From Tritrichomonas musculus (Eukaryota; Parabasalia; Tritrichomonadida; Tritrichomonadidae), in assembly GCA_039105265.1 (NCBI GenBank), contig JAPFFF010000012.1:2604001-2668000 (forward strand): a stretch of DNA of 64,000 bases, in the 5' to 3' direction. This document shows, piece after piece, positions 9,364-21,040 of this stretch (its first letter is position 1; every line of letters starts with the position of its first letter). The notes under the pieces are model-generated. The model searched no databases and was not told the origin of the DNA. It saw only the letters and a program-made list of their open reading frames with translations. The translations under genes and the position numbers were made by a program.

Positions 9364-12300
9364 TCAGTCACTTTTTATAAAATTGACCTATCATATGGTG
9401 AAACAAAACTTATATTTCTTACCAATTATTGTACAAACTTTTTTAACATGATTTCAAATATATATAAATATTTGCTAACATGAACATTTATTTGATTAGT
9501 TGCTCTTACCTATCAAGCTATAAAGTTGGCTATGAAGACTAAAAAGACGTAACAAGATTAAATAATTATTTTTAACGATTTTATTTATTTTGTCTCTTAT
9601 TTCATTTGGCTCATTATTAAGATCTGAATTTAGTTTTATTTTTGGTTTCAATCAATATATCATTTAATTTTATCATAGATTTGATAATATAATTAATGAT
9701 TTTTGTAAAGAAAAAGTATACTGAGTTTGTTTCAATTATCACCCTTAAGGTAGATGAGAGCAATTTAGACCAAAGAATTTCCAATAGATTAATAAAAAAG
9801 TTTGGTATTTGTAATTGTTAAAGCAATTTGCTTCGATCGTAAAAGTAATTGGTTTGAATTACAAAGATATTTTGTTCAAATTGAAGTATTATAGAGCTTT
9901 GATGCTAAAAATTGATTTCATACCTTTTTTTCTATGATTTTATTTTAGCATTTTTTGCTTTTAACGTAAACAGGTTCAATGTGTTAATGTTTGGCTGTTA
10001 TTGAGCAAGCAATTATTTATGTGAATTTTTTCAATGTGATCTTTGGCATTCTTTGATTTATATTTTTGTTGGGGTATGTTTAAAAAATGTAAATATTTTT
10101 GTTATCTTTGTTAATATTTTCTTTTGATAGAATTCCTTATGAGCAGCAATCATTAAATATTAAAAAATGAATTATCATCTTTCCATTTTTAACCAAACCC
10201 CTAACATTTTGGTTTTTGTGATAAAATGAATATTTATTTATGTATTTGTTTTCTATATATAATACTAAACAAAAGTTAATTTAACCATATTGCCAATAAA
10301 TGCATTGTTAAAGAGATATTTAAATGATTATTTAAAAAGTATTTTGTTTCCTTATATTTCCTATATTATCATACTTATATAAGATATTATCATACTTATA
10401 TAAGATATTATCATACTTATATAAGATATTATCATACTTATATAAGATATTATCATACTTATATAAGATATTATCATACTTATATAAGATATTATCATAC
10501 TTATATAAGATATTATCATACTTATATAAGATGTTATCACTGTTATAAAGAATACTTGTTTATTTATTTTTAATATATCAGGAATTTAAAAATGAAAATA
10601 ACTAAAAATTAGATATATATATTAATTAAAAATAAAATATATTTATATATAATTATATGTTATAAAAAGCTATATATATTTAACAAATTATGATATATTT
10701 ATTAATATAAAAATATTTCAAATCTAAATAATCATTATATACAAAACAACTCGTTTTTCTAACCAGGTAGCTCAAATATTCTGAAGAGCAATTCAAAATA
10801 ACTCGTTTTTCTAACCCTAAATGCTCAAATATTCAATTAAATTTCTGAATATTATTTTCTGAATAAATAAAAAAATTTATAGTTATCTATTTTAACATAA
10901 CCAATTTTCAACATTAAATTAAATTGTATCTCTATTATCTTGACATATTAATGATTTTATATTTATTTACTTTTTTATTAAACATTAAAAAAGATATTAC
11001 ATTAAATAAAACAAAATTTATTTTATGATTTTAGAAAAGATCTAAATTTAAGATAATATTTGAAGAACTAAAATCATTTAAGTTGCCAAAATAATTAAAA
11101 TTCTTTTATTTATTGAATTCATATTTATTCCATTTATTTTGGAATAATAAATCAGAACTCTTGTTGTGTTCATTTATCATGACACAAAAATTGAGTTTAA
11201 TGCAACCATGTTTAAAGATTATGTTATGTTCACCATAGTTAATAAGATTTTAAGTAAATAATTACATATAAATTTCTAAGCATCGGTAAAATCTATTAAA
11301 TATATAAACAGTGAAATGAACCACTGAAAACATACTAGTTTTCAAATAATTCATTATATCTTGCTAAAAATTTTATTAAAAATCATTTAAAAGATTTAAT
11401 AAATATATAATATTAAAAATATATATATTTACATTATATATTACAAATTAATGATTATTTCATTTATATTTGGAATGTAACATTTAATTCTTTCGATTAT
11501 TTTTGATTTTAACTTTTGGAATTGGATTAAGTGTTAATTATATAAATTAATCAAGTAAATATTTTTAACAAGTTTTAATTATTTCAAAAGTTTTTAAAAC
11601 AGATGATCATAAAATTGCGGTTTAACGAAAATTAAAACGAAAATGCATCTAGCCTATAGTTATACAATGTATTTACTGATGTTTAACCAGAAGACATTGC
11701 AATTCTATTTCTGACATATAATATTGCAAATATGAAGATTTTAATTTCAAAATATCTGATTGAAATTATCCTATAAACATCCAAATATTTTTGAATTTCC
11801 CTATGCATTTTTCAACTTTTTTAATGTATCGAATTCCATAATTATGGAATTTTGAAAAAAATTGTTGATGATAATATAATTATGATCTATATGTGGATTT
11901 TATATTTGCCAAACTTAATTGATATAATTTAATATTATTTTGAATTATAAAAAATAAGAATGATTAAAATAATTAAAAAAAAAAAAACTCCAATAGAATA
12001 AAATATCAATTGATTAATAATCTTAAACAAATGTATTAGATGATAAATATTAAATTAAAAAAATAGCTAATATTCACATATTTCTAATTGTAAACATTTT
12101 TATCTCCTTGTTATAACTATTTCTGTTTTTATTTAGATGTTTTTTTCAAGTTATAATGATATATTTCAAATCAAAAAACAATAAATATAATATTATAAAA
12201 AGTTTCCTCACAAATTCATATCTGAATTTTTAATAAAATTATTCAACTTTCCTTTGAAATTTCAATTATATGTCTTTTTCAAAAGGTATGATAATTAGTT

Positions 12301-12544
12301 AAAAAATTAAATAAAATCATATTTATATACCGAATAAATAAGAGATGAAATTATTTTTTTTGTTTAAAAGTTATTCAAAAAGTTCTTCGATCAAATTGAA
12401 TTTAATTTTTTTTTTCATTCTATTCAAAGCTCTATCGAGATTTATATTTTCAATAGTATTTTTTTTCTCTCATTCAAAAGTTAAAGGAGATTCAAAAAAA
12501 TTGTAAAAATTTCTTTTTCTGAGTGATGTGATAAAAAAAAAAAC
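8735..12544. other. 3.8-kb gene-poor AT-rich desert
   Basis: No convincing gene. Short frames at 8759-9042 on both strands lack homology clues. A T run of about 32 bases lies at 9331-9362. A 21-bp minisatellite is annotated separately. A short diverged duplication (AACTCGTTTTTCTAACC followed by GCTCAAATATTC) occurs twice within 10749-10820. The rest is very AT-rich, with A/T runs increasing towards the Myb gene. Confidence 0.55.
10363..10533. repeat. 21-bp minisatellite, ~8 copies
   Basis: The unit GATATTATCATACTTATATAA is repeated about eight times almost perfectly, the last copy changing to GATGTTATCA. It is non-coding and sits in the gene-poor interval. Confidence 0.9.
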
Positions 12545-13483
12545 ATGATGAGCAAAGCAAAGGTTAGGCGATCATTCACAAATGAAGAAGACCGTCATTT
12601 GCGGAAGTTAGTTCGAAAATTTGGCTCTAAGAATAAATGGAACGAAATATCTGCCTTAATGAAAACACGTGATCCAAGGCAATGCAGAGATAGATGGAAT
12701 TATTATCTTTCACCCAAAAACAATGCAGATAAATGGACTGAAGAAGAAGACAGGCTTCTTTTCGATCTATATGAGCAAAGAGGAAGAAAATGGGCAACTT
12801 TCAAACCATATTTTAACGGACGTACTACTGTAAATATTAAGAGTCGTTGGTATTTTCTTAATAGAAATAAAGGAAATAATGAAAATGCTGAAAAAAATGC
12901 AAAATCAAGTGATCCAAATATTAATTTAAATAATAATATTTCTTTTGAAAATTCAATATTTCCGAACTCAAATATTATTTCTGATCAAATACAAAATATA
13001 AACAATAATGATGAAATAAAGACTCAAATGCTTAAAAATCAACTTCAAAAATCAAATCCAATCCAGATTAATTACACATCACCTCACCAAATCGAGTCAG
13101 GACAGCCTCTTTTCATATCATCAACTAACAATCAATTTTTTTGGAATTATAATCAAACACAAAATCAAGTAAGTAACATTAAATATAACATTTGTGGAAA
13201 CTCACCAAATAATTTTAATAATATTCAAAATTCATTTTTCCCAATCCGAGATCAAAAAATATGTAATAATCAATCTAATAATTTTTTTAGTACTTATTCA
13301 TTGGCATCATCAGATGAAAACTTATATGCATTTGATAATTCACAAGATTTTAATAATAACGAATTACCTAAAGAAAATGATGAATCATCTCCAAACAAGA
13401 AAAATAATATACTTGATTTTGAGGTTAACATTGATGATTTTGATGAATTTATTAATTCATTATTTTCAGTTAATGAAAATTGA
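12545..13483 (+). CDS. R2R3-type Myb DNA-binding protein
   Basis: A 312-residue protein starting MMSKAKVRRSFTNEED. Two Myb/SANT repeats lie at about residues 10-57 (RSFTNEEDRHLRKLV ... NKWNEI ... PRQCRDRWNYYL) and 63-108 (KWTEEEDRLLFDLY ... KWATFKPYF ... VNIKSRWYFL). The spaced aromatic residues of each repeat and the recognition-helix signatures QCRDRW and NIKSRW are visible. The first repeat has Phe in place of the first Trp. The remaining ~200 residues are Asn/Gln-rich, disordered, with an acidic end typical of an activation tail. Trichomonads have a large family of such two-repeat Myb factors that bind promoter AACG elements. A nuclear transcription regulator is the expected role; the target genes cannot be told. 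Confidence 0.9.
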   Translation: MMSKAKVRRSFTNEEDRHLRKLVRKFGSKNKWNEISALMKTRDPRQCRDRWNYYLSPKNNADKWTEEEDRLLFDLYEQRGRKWATFKPYFNGRTTVNIKSRWYFLNRNKGNNENAEKNAKSSDPNINLNNNISFENSIFPNSNIISDQIQNINNNDEIKTQMLKNQLQKSNPIQINYTSPHQIESGQPLFISSTNNQFFWNYNQTQNQVSNIKYNICGNSPNNFNNIQNSFFPIRDQKICNNQSNNFFSTYSLASSDENLYAFDNSQDFNNNELPKENDESSPNKKNNILDFEVNIDDFDEFINSLFSVNEN

Positions 13484-15718
13484 ATATATTTGTTATAATT
13501 TTCAATTTTATATTTGTTTAAAACAAACTACAAATAATTACCTTTATTATTATTATATATAATGATAATTTTTTTTATATTTATAATATAATAATCAAAA
13601 ATTAGATCAAAAAATTAGGTAACAATAAGCATTATTTTATGTTTGAACCATTGTCAATGATTTACTAGATATGATTGATTTTAAAAAAATATTTAAAAGA
13701 TATGTTAATACTTTTATTTTTAAAAAATATTTTTATATATATTCTTGGAGAGATTGTAAAAATAATATTGAAATATAAATGGATTTTTAAATGAGGAAAA
13801 GAAGATACATATATATACCCATATTTATAAACGTCCGTCTAAAATTGCAGAAGAGACCTCTGTCACTTAACTTTTCAGAAAAAATCCACTTTTAATTTTA
13901 GGTTTACGATCACTATCTAAGCATAGAATGCTGAATTTGAAGTTCCTTTTGGCATGCATATTTCATTTTTTTGAGATTTATTTTAAATCTCTCTCTTTTT
14001 AGTTGAATATATAATATATTTGATAATGCTTTATTGTATTATTTTTCTTTTTTCTTGCTTTTTTAAGGGTGTACTGCTGTAAAATATATAAACCTTTCAA
14101 AATACAAAAATCTTATAGAAAATAAATTCAATGGTGGCTTTTTCGGAAAAAGTTTAGGTCAATTTGCACATTTTTTCTCCTAAACGATCAAGACGAATGT
14201 CCAATTTACTACGTTATTGTAGATAATAAATTCAATGGTTGCTCTTTCGGAAAAAGTTTAGATAGTTTAGAAATTAAATACTTTTATGATTGAAATATTT
14301 TTTTATAATTTTGGTCTTATATTATGTTATTTATTTCATTTTTACAGGAAGGAAATAATTTCACAAAAAAACTGAATAAAATAATTTTTTCAGAAAAAGT
14401 TGAAATATATGAACAATTTTTAATAATAGATTAAATTAATTTAAATTTATTTTATTCAGTAAACATTTATTTTTATATATTTATCTCTATTTATTATTTT
14501 ATTTATAACTATATATTATTTAAATATTGTTACTGTTAAATATTATATGCATCAATAAATATTATCACAATTAAAAAAACCAAAAATTATATATTGAATT
14601 GATCTTTCAAATATTCTCAAATAGAAAAAATATTTTTAAACTTTTTCATAAATTATTTTTTTTATTATAATAAGATTATATCTATCTTTCTATGATTTAT
14701 TTATATAATATTATTCTATTTATATATCTATAATATAAATATATAAATATATTCTTAAAAATCATTTGATAATATTTTTCCTAGTAAAGTTTTTAACATA
14801 AAAAAAATTAAATATATTTTTTTTTAATTTTAAAAGAATTAATATTGCAGTAAATATTTCCTTAAATAATTTAATATTGAAATTTATATAATATAAAATT
14901 TATATTAACACAGATAAATGAATAATATATGTAATTAATATTATTAATAAGAAGGTTTATATACGATATAAAATCATAATGTCTTTCACAAAAAGTTATA
15001 TAATTCTGATAATAAAATTAATATCATAAAAAGTTTTATATTATTATTACTTTTTGTATCTCATGAAATATTAGAAAAATATTATATATATATTTAAATA
15101 TAAATTAATAAATGAATATAAATATATATATATATTTAAAAATAAGTTATATAATCTTTTTATAAAGAGATTTTCTTAATAATTATTTTGAAAATCAGAT
15201 TTTTTTGAGATCTAAATATAAAAATAATTACTATTATATTTATTTATTTATTGTATTGTATTTAAAATAAAATTTATATTTTTAAAATTAATAATTGTTG
15301 CTTTTGAGAAAGCTCATTGAATTTTTTCTTCAGAATTATCAAGTACACCCTTAAGTTTTAATTTTCTAAGAATTGGATAACTTTTTCAATGCTTTTTTGG
15401 TCAATTTTTTTTTTCTCAAAATGAATTGTTCAAAAAAGGCCTAAGAAAGCTTTTCTAAAACAAAAAAATGTATAAAATAGCAATATTTATATATTTAAAA
15501 GATAACTACATATTTATTTTCCGAAAATAAGAAATATGGTTTGATAAATAACGGACCAAAAATAAATTTTGATTATTGCATCATATGGAGCATCTGATGA
15601 CAATTCTAAATATGCCAATATAAACAAAATATATTAAAGTTTTGCCTTAAAAAATAGCAAGTATTACTTGAAAAAGTGAAACTTTTTGTGAACTAATTTT
15701 CAAATTCGTCTTTTAAGT
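13484..15718. other. Intergenic, AT-rich, possible non-autonomous element
   Basis: No gene supported. A pair of inverted 13-mers (TTAAGGGTGTACT at 14063-14075 and its complement at 15342-15354) may bound an old element; see the mobile_element entry. Inside, a ~34-base segment (AAATTCAATGGTNGC followed by TTTCGGAAAAAGTTTAG) occurs at about 14124 and again about 14227. Confidence 0.5.
14065..15352. mobile_element. Possible non-autonomous TA-flanked element (short TIR)
   Basis: The sequence AGGGTGTACT begins at 14065 after TA, and its exact inverse ends at 15352 before TA. A TA duplication with inverted ends is the signature of Tc1/mariner-class elements. The shared inverted stretch is short (10 bp beyond the TA), the interior has no ORF, and I see no second copy here, so chance is not excluded. 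Confidence 0.3.
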
Positions 15719-16158
15719 GCAGATGAAACCGGTTTCCAAATTTTACCAACATCAATTCGTACAATAATGTTTATACTTTTTCAGAAAAATCATATATGAA
15801 TTCAAATTGTTTTAAACTATATTTAGAATTTTTGTTAGATCAATATCCTCAAAACCAGACTATACATTTGATTATAGACAGTTACGCATCTCATACAAGT
15901 AAATTGGCATTGAAAACAGCAAAATCATTAAACATCAAGTTATATTTTATACCATCACATTTTACTGATTTACTTTAACCATTAGATATTGCAATTTTTG
16001 CACCTTTGAAAAGCATTGTAAACTCAAAAATTAGAAGATTGTTATTAGAAAATGAATGTCAAATTATTGGAATGAGAAAATCAGTTTATTTTTTACAAAA
16101 AGCATGGAAAGATTTACCAAATACAACGTTAAACAATGCATGGGATCAATATCTTTAA
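15719..16158 (+). pseudogene. Pogo/Tigger-like DDE transposase relic
   Basis: A decayed copy of the same transposase family found at 43224-44425. From 15719 it reads ADETGFQILPTSIRT, matching GDETGFQILP around the first catalytic Asp. It then jumps, after an internal deletion of about 70 codons, to EKSYMNSNCFKLYLEFLLDQ, and goes on through LIIDSYASHTS (second catalytic Asp, codon at 15877), LYFIPSHFTDLL and PLDIAIFAPLKS to a stop at 16156-16158. The QPLD motif's Gln codon has become TAA at 15976. The N-terminal HTH region is missing and no TIRs matching the other copy were seen. Its DNA-cleavage function is lost. Confidence 0.8.
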
Positions 16159-16176
16159 ATCAAATAAAACTTTTTT

Positions 16177-16210
<34 letters not shown>

Positions 16211-17662
16211 TTATATAGAAATCAAAAAATTCTTTTTCTTTATATTAATTCCAATACTCTCAAAAATTGTTATTATATGAATAATATCATACAATTAACG
16301 CTCAATTGTAACCACTTTTAAATTTTAGAAAATTCTCAAATATTTACTTCAAATTTCTTTTCTTGCACTTTTACTTCAGGTTTTCATATTTCATATTAAG
16401 TTTTGCTTTATTATTTTAGGTGATTTCTCATTTATTTGACATTATAGTGTACTCCATCTAATTATAATTTAATCGATTACTTAATTTTATGAAGAATTTA
16501 TTACTTAGACTTTATTTAATAAAAGTTTTAGTTGAATTTTCATTATAATTATTCTTTTTTGATACTACTTTCATGAAATTTTAATCTTTTTTCTGTTTAT
16601 TTCAGAGCAAAGTCCGTCAATTTCAATAAAAATCGTAAAATCTTTCAATGGAACAAATTATATACCTAAACATCAATACTATTTATTTATGTATAATCAG
16701 ATAGTTGCAATAGCTTTGCTTGTTCTTGTTTTTTGGTTATCTTTATAAATATGATTTAATCATATTTCAAAGTTTACCTATTTTTTTAAATAAAAGATAA
16801 AGAACGATGAGTAAAAACAAAGATAATCAAATATCAAATTCATGATATTCTTATCTTTTATTTCAAAAAAAAAAGACTTTTTTCAGTTTATTTCAGAGCA
16901 AAGTCCGTCAATTTCAATAAAAATCGTAAAATCTTTCAATGGAACAAATTATATACCTAAACATCAATACTATTTATTTATGTATAATCAGATAGTTGCA
17001 ATAGCTTTGCTGGTTCTTTTTTTTTCTTTCCCTTTTTTAAAATTATAATATCACAAATTTAAATATTAACAAACTAGTAAGAAAGATTTATTTTTATTGA
17101 AACTCCGATTCTTTTTTTATTGCAAAAAACTTCTATCTAACCTTTAATTTTTATCCAATTATATTTTTAAAGATTTTTTATTTCATGTCAAATAAAAAAA
17201 GAATTAACAAAGAACCATATAATAATCATATTTTTACGAATTTTAAAATATTCAAAAATAAATAATATATTATAATGATGTTTATTTAATGATTAAAATC
17301 TAAAGTGTATGCTTTATTTATGAAATATTGATTAAAATACAAACGAATATTTATCGAAAAGTTAAATTGAAAAATTCTCGATCTCTTGAAATAGTCTATT
17401 TCAAATAGAATGTATTTCATCTGCTCAAACAATATCGATTTTTCTTTATATAACTATTCCTATTGTTATTTACATTATCATAGAGCAAATATGGATTTTA
17501 TGTGAACTTCTTGAATCTCAAATTCATAATCACTTAAATTTTTCAATTAAGTAGCTCTCGTTTCTCAAGAATGCGCAGCCATAGAAAAGGAAATTGATAA
17601 TTACTAGTGACAAGTCCTGTGTCTATTTAAATTACTATATCAATAAAGCTTTGTTTCATATC
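16159..17662. other. Relic-rich non-coding stretch with T run and duplication
   Basis: A T run of about 29 bases at 16180-16208 follows the Pogo relic. Two direct 126-bp copies lie at 16595 and 16886 (separate entry). The remainder is AT-rich with no supportable gene. Confidence 0.5.
16595..17011 (+). repeat. 126-bp direct duplication (291-bp offset)
   Basis: The segment 16595-16720 (starting GTTTATTTCAGAGCAAAG) recurs essentially unchanged at 16886-17011. The 165 bases between them are unrelated to the repeat. Short open frames through each copy are not convincing genes. The near-identity suggests a recent local duplication or insertion of a repeat. Confidence 0.85.

Positions 17663-17691
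<29 letters not shown>
17663..17691 (+). repeat. A29 homopolymer following an AATAAA-containing stretch
   Basis: An uninterrupted run of about 29 A lies 20 bases downstream of AATAAAGC. This resembles a retroposed 3' end, but no source gene or target duplication could be recognised. Similar A/T runs occur at several other places in the window. Confidence 0.4.
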
Positions 17692-17694
<3 letters not shown>

Positions 17695-17828
17695 AAGACC
17701 TAAACTGATTAAAAAGTGATGTTATTTACTGTATTTTAAACCAAATGAATCCTTCATGTTGAAATGTTACCTCCAACATTAAGTGAGTTATTAAGAATGC
17801 TAAACTTGTTTCCATGACACAAGTTTAG

Positions 17829-17939
17829 CATCCTAATTATTATCCAGATATTAGTCCAAGTGACTTTTTCTATGGATATGTGAAGAATCAGCTCAAAGGG
17901 AAAGTTCACAAAACTAGGGAGGAGGTTTCAAACCTGTAG
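17829..17939 (+). pseudogene. Mariner-family transposase C-terminal fragment
   Basis: Thirty-six codons read HPNYYPDISPSDFFYGYV and continue KNQLKGK to a stop at 17937-17939. This matches the well-known mariner block HPPYSPDLAPSDFFLFG...LKG that carries the third catalytic Asp. In the same frame just upstream are NAKLVSMTQV and a stop, and further upstream (17692-17798) no clear transposase can be followed, so only the catalytic tail survives. A 10-bp-arm inverted repeat (17799-17808 with 17820-17829) lies directly before it. This is a dead DNA-transposon relic. I found no TIR pair or TA duplication that bounds it. Confidence 0.75.
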
Positions 17940-18625
17940 TAATAAATAGCAATGATAATTAACTTTTAAATAAGTATTAAAATAAATTATTTTTATTGTA
18001 TATGTGTGAAAGAGTTTTAAAACAAGTCATTGTATAAGCATAATCAAATCTTTAAATAAATCATTGATAAGTAAATGTATCAAGTAACAAGAGCAAGAAA
18101 CTTTTACAAAAGTTTTTCCATAATCTGATATTACTTTTTGGTAATTGCCTATTTGACTCATAGATTATCATATACGATTCCAGAAATTGTTATGTTTTAA
18201 GTAAATTGCTTCAAAATAGCTTCTGAGATTACTTTATAGTAAGAAATGAATGAAGGACCAAATGTTTTTTTTTTTCGGTAGCTGCTCTTAGAGAATTACA
18301 ATCCCAAAATATATCAGTTCAATAAATTAATGTGAAAAAGTATTTCTTGACATTTGTGGGAAAAGAAATTCTGGATTAATATCTGGATTTTTCTATCCTA
18401 TTTTGATTCCTGAAATAATTAAAGAATATATTTTTCTTGAAGTTATTGATGTCATTAACAGATTATACTTTCCAGCTAATAAATTTTGAAACTATATGAT
18501 ATCATCTTAAAATGGAATATTTCCATAATCTCTGATATCAACTGCAGGTGGAATGTATGAATGTTTTATATCTTTTGGCGACTTAACTCGATTATTTCAA
18601 TTAGTATATTAACTGCCATTTTTGG
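17940..18625. other. Intergenic, no recognisable feature
   Basis: AT-rich DNA between the mariner relic and a minus-strand coding relic. I see no ORF of interest and no element ends. Confidence 0.4.
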
Positions 18626-18627
18626 GA

Positions 18628-19195
18628 TCATCTTAATAAATCTTTTTTTTTTTTTTTTTTTTTGACAAACACAACATATTCAACCAATTGCTTTTGCATA
18701 TTGATTGTTGGAGGTTTTCTGAGTAATACCATTTCTGTTATTTTGAGAATTGCTATTTGCACTTTAAGATTATCTCCAACAAAACTGCTTACAATGATAT
18801 TTTTCGATTTCAATTCTGCTAAAATTATTTGATTTTTAATTTTGTAATCTTTTGAATATCCCTCAAAAAAGTATATTATTTTCAAAAGAAAGGACCCATT
18901 TTTATAAAAAAGATTAAACTATAAACTGCGATCATAAAAAAAGAATTTACTTTTTCAACATCTATTTCTAATATATGAACTCAATTTTCATCTTTCAACA
19001 TTTTAATAGGGAAATGGTTTGGGCTGTTAGGAGGCCAGCAAAATAAAAGTTTTGCTTTATCTTGGAAATAATTAATTGATCTATGTGTAGTATCCCAAAT
19101 TTTGAATCAATTTTTTCGAATAACTCAAATTGAATGAATGATTTGATATGGCAATTGTTTGGTATCCCCAGAGTCAAATCTTTCAAGACTAACAT
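18628..19195 (-). pseudogene. Unidentified transposase-like coding relic
   Basis: Two minus-strand frames, 18995-19195 (MLVLKDLTLGIPNNCHIKSF...) and 18628-18885 (an uninterrupted frame with no ATG, containing NIIVSSFVGDNLKVQIAIL), appear to be consecutive pieces of one decayed gene. Phrases such as KFGILHIDQLIIS, FYFAGLLTAQT and VGDNLKVQIAIL resemble the central part of DDE or hAT-like transposases, but the match is a weak impression. A 21-base T run at 18643-18663 falls at its 3' end. It lies in the relic cluster just outside the Mutator-like element. It is broken; family unassigned. Confidence 0.35.
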
Positions 19196-19317
19196 CCCTA
19201 CTCTATTGTTCTAAGCTTTGATTTCTCTAGAAACTTATAAATTATTGTAAATTATTGAATTGATTAATTGAATTTGTTTATTCAATTTTTTGAGAGAAAA
19301 GTAGATTTGTATTTATA

Positions 19318-19325
19318 AATTTGAA
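19318..19325 (+). repeat. Left target-site duplication, AATTTGAA
   Basis: Eight bases directly abutting the left MULE end, repeated exactly at 26649-26656 on the right side. Eight to eleven bases is the size expected for Mutator-family insertion. Confidence 0.8.
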
Positions 19326-19653
19326 GGCAGAAGAATCGGGGTCTATTAAAATCGGCACGAAATATTTTACAACAAGAAACTTTTTGAAAGATCCGACCAG
19401 GTAAAAATTTTACCACTTTTTGAGAGAAAAAGTTCTATCGTTGAGATGAACTTTTTGAGAGATTGAAATAAAACGGTTATAAAGGTGAATTATCTATTAT
19501 ATGAAAAAAGGCGCCCTTTTGTTTTGAAATTGGTATCGCATCAGAGCAAATGTATTATTGATTGATTCCGCTGCTGATTCCACCAGCAGATTGTTTGTGA
19601 TCGACGCAAAATAAGGAACCATTTTTAATTATAAATTGCCAGATGCGATATTA
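19326..19653 (+). repeat. Left terminal inverted repeat of the MULE
   Basis: About 328 bases matching the inverse of 26322-26648. It carries three copies of an ACTTTTTGA(A/G)AG motif (near 19378, 19422 and 19448), plus an inverted one, in its outer third: possible transposase-binding sites. Promoters for MULE genes often lie in TIRs; none can be pinpointed here. Confidence 0.9.
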
Positions 19654-20868
19654 AAATATCATTTACACGTAAACAGCAAGAAGGTAACCTCAATAAGGAA
19701 ACTCAAAGCACGAACTAATAACAACACATTCCTCACTAAACGATCTCATAGTAATTGCTCAAAATCTCTGATTTTACACAAATGTTGTAAATATCATTTA
19801 CACGTAAACAGCAAGAAGGTAACCTCAATAAGGAAACTCAAAGCACGAACTAATAACAACACATTCCTCACTAAACGATCTCATAGTAATTGCTCAAAAT
19901 CTCTGATTTTACACAAATGTTGTAAATATCATTTACACGTAAACAGCAAGAAGGTAACCTCAATAAGGAAACTCAAAGCACGAACTAATAACAACACATT
20001 CCTCACTAAACGATCTCATAGTAATTGCTCAAAATCTCTGATTTTACACAAATGTTGTAAATATCATTTACACGTAAACAGCAAGAAGGTAACCTCAATA
20101 AGGAAACTCAAAGCACGAACTAATAACAGCACATTCCTCACTAAACGATCTCATAGTAATTGCTCAAAATCTCTGATTTTACACAAATGTTGTAAATATC
20201 ATTTACACGTAAACAGCAAGAAGGTAACCTCAATAAGGAAACTCAAAGCACGAACTAATAACAACACATTCCTCACTAAACGATCTCATAGTAATTGCTC
20301 AAAATCTCTGATTTTACACAAATGTTGTAAATATCATTTACACGTAAACAGCAAGAAGGTAACCTCAATAAGGAAACTCAAAGCATGAACTAATAACAAC
20401 ACATTCCCCACTAAACGATCTCATAGTAATTGCTCAAAATCTCTGATTTTACACAAATGTTGTAAATATCATTTACACGTAAACAGCAAGAAGGTAACCT
20501 CAATAAGGAAACTCAAAGCACGAACTAATAACAACACATTCCTCACTAAACGATCTCATAGTAATTGCTCAAAATCTCTGATTTTACACAAATGTTGTAA
20601 ATATCATTTACACGTAAACAGCAAGAAGGTAACCTCAATAAGGAAACTCAAAGCACGAACTAATAACAACACATTCCTCACTAAACGATCTCATAGTAAT
20701 TGCTCAAAATCTCTGATTTTACACAAATGTTGTAAATATCATTTACACGTAAACAGCAAGAAGGTAACCTCAATAAGGAAACTCAAAGCACGAACTAATA
20801 ACAGCACATTCCTCACTAAACGATCTCATAGTAATTGCTCAAAATCTCTGATTTTACACAAATGTTGT
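19654..20868 (+). repeat. Left satellite array, 9 x 135 bp
   Basis: Nine tandem units starting AAATATCATTTACACGTAAA, period exactly 135 bp, nearly identical. Units 4 and 9 carry AACAGC instead of AACAAC, and unit 6 carries CATTCCCC plus a CATGA change. The first unit is continuous with the TIR. Because 135 is a multiple of three, a frame stays open (19636-20388), but it begins only at TTG and has no internal Met, so I do not call it a gene. Confidence 0.95.
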
Positions 20869-21040
20869 AAATTTTTTTTTTTTTCAATAATATTATTTAA
20901 ATATTATTTTTAATAATTATATAGTTAACATTGTTCATATTTAATCATTTCTAAATACACTTTTACAAAAAAATTAATAAACTATTTAAAAAGTTTCAAT
21001 CAAAATTATCGTTTACTTTTCTTTTTTACAAACAATTATA

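Noticed and set aside
10363-10533. 21-bp repeats considered as a CRISPR array
   Set aside because: No spacers; a plain head-to-tail minisatellite in eukaryotic DNA.
16441-16465. GTACTCCATCT, partial resemblance to the Pogo TIR
   Set aside because: Only seven bases match and the orientation is wrong for a right end.
19636-20388. Open frame through the left satellite array
   Set aside because: Starts at TTG, no Met, and is only a consequence of the 135-bp period; closed in unit 6.
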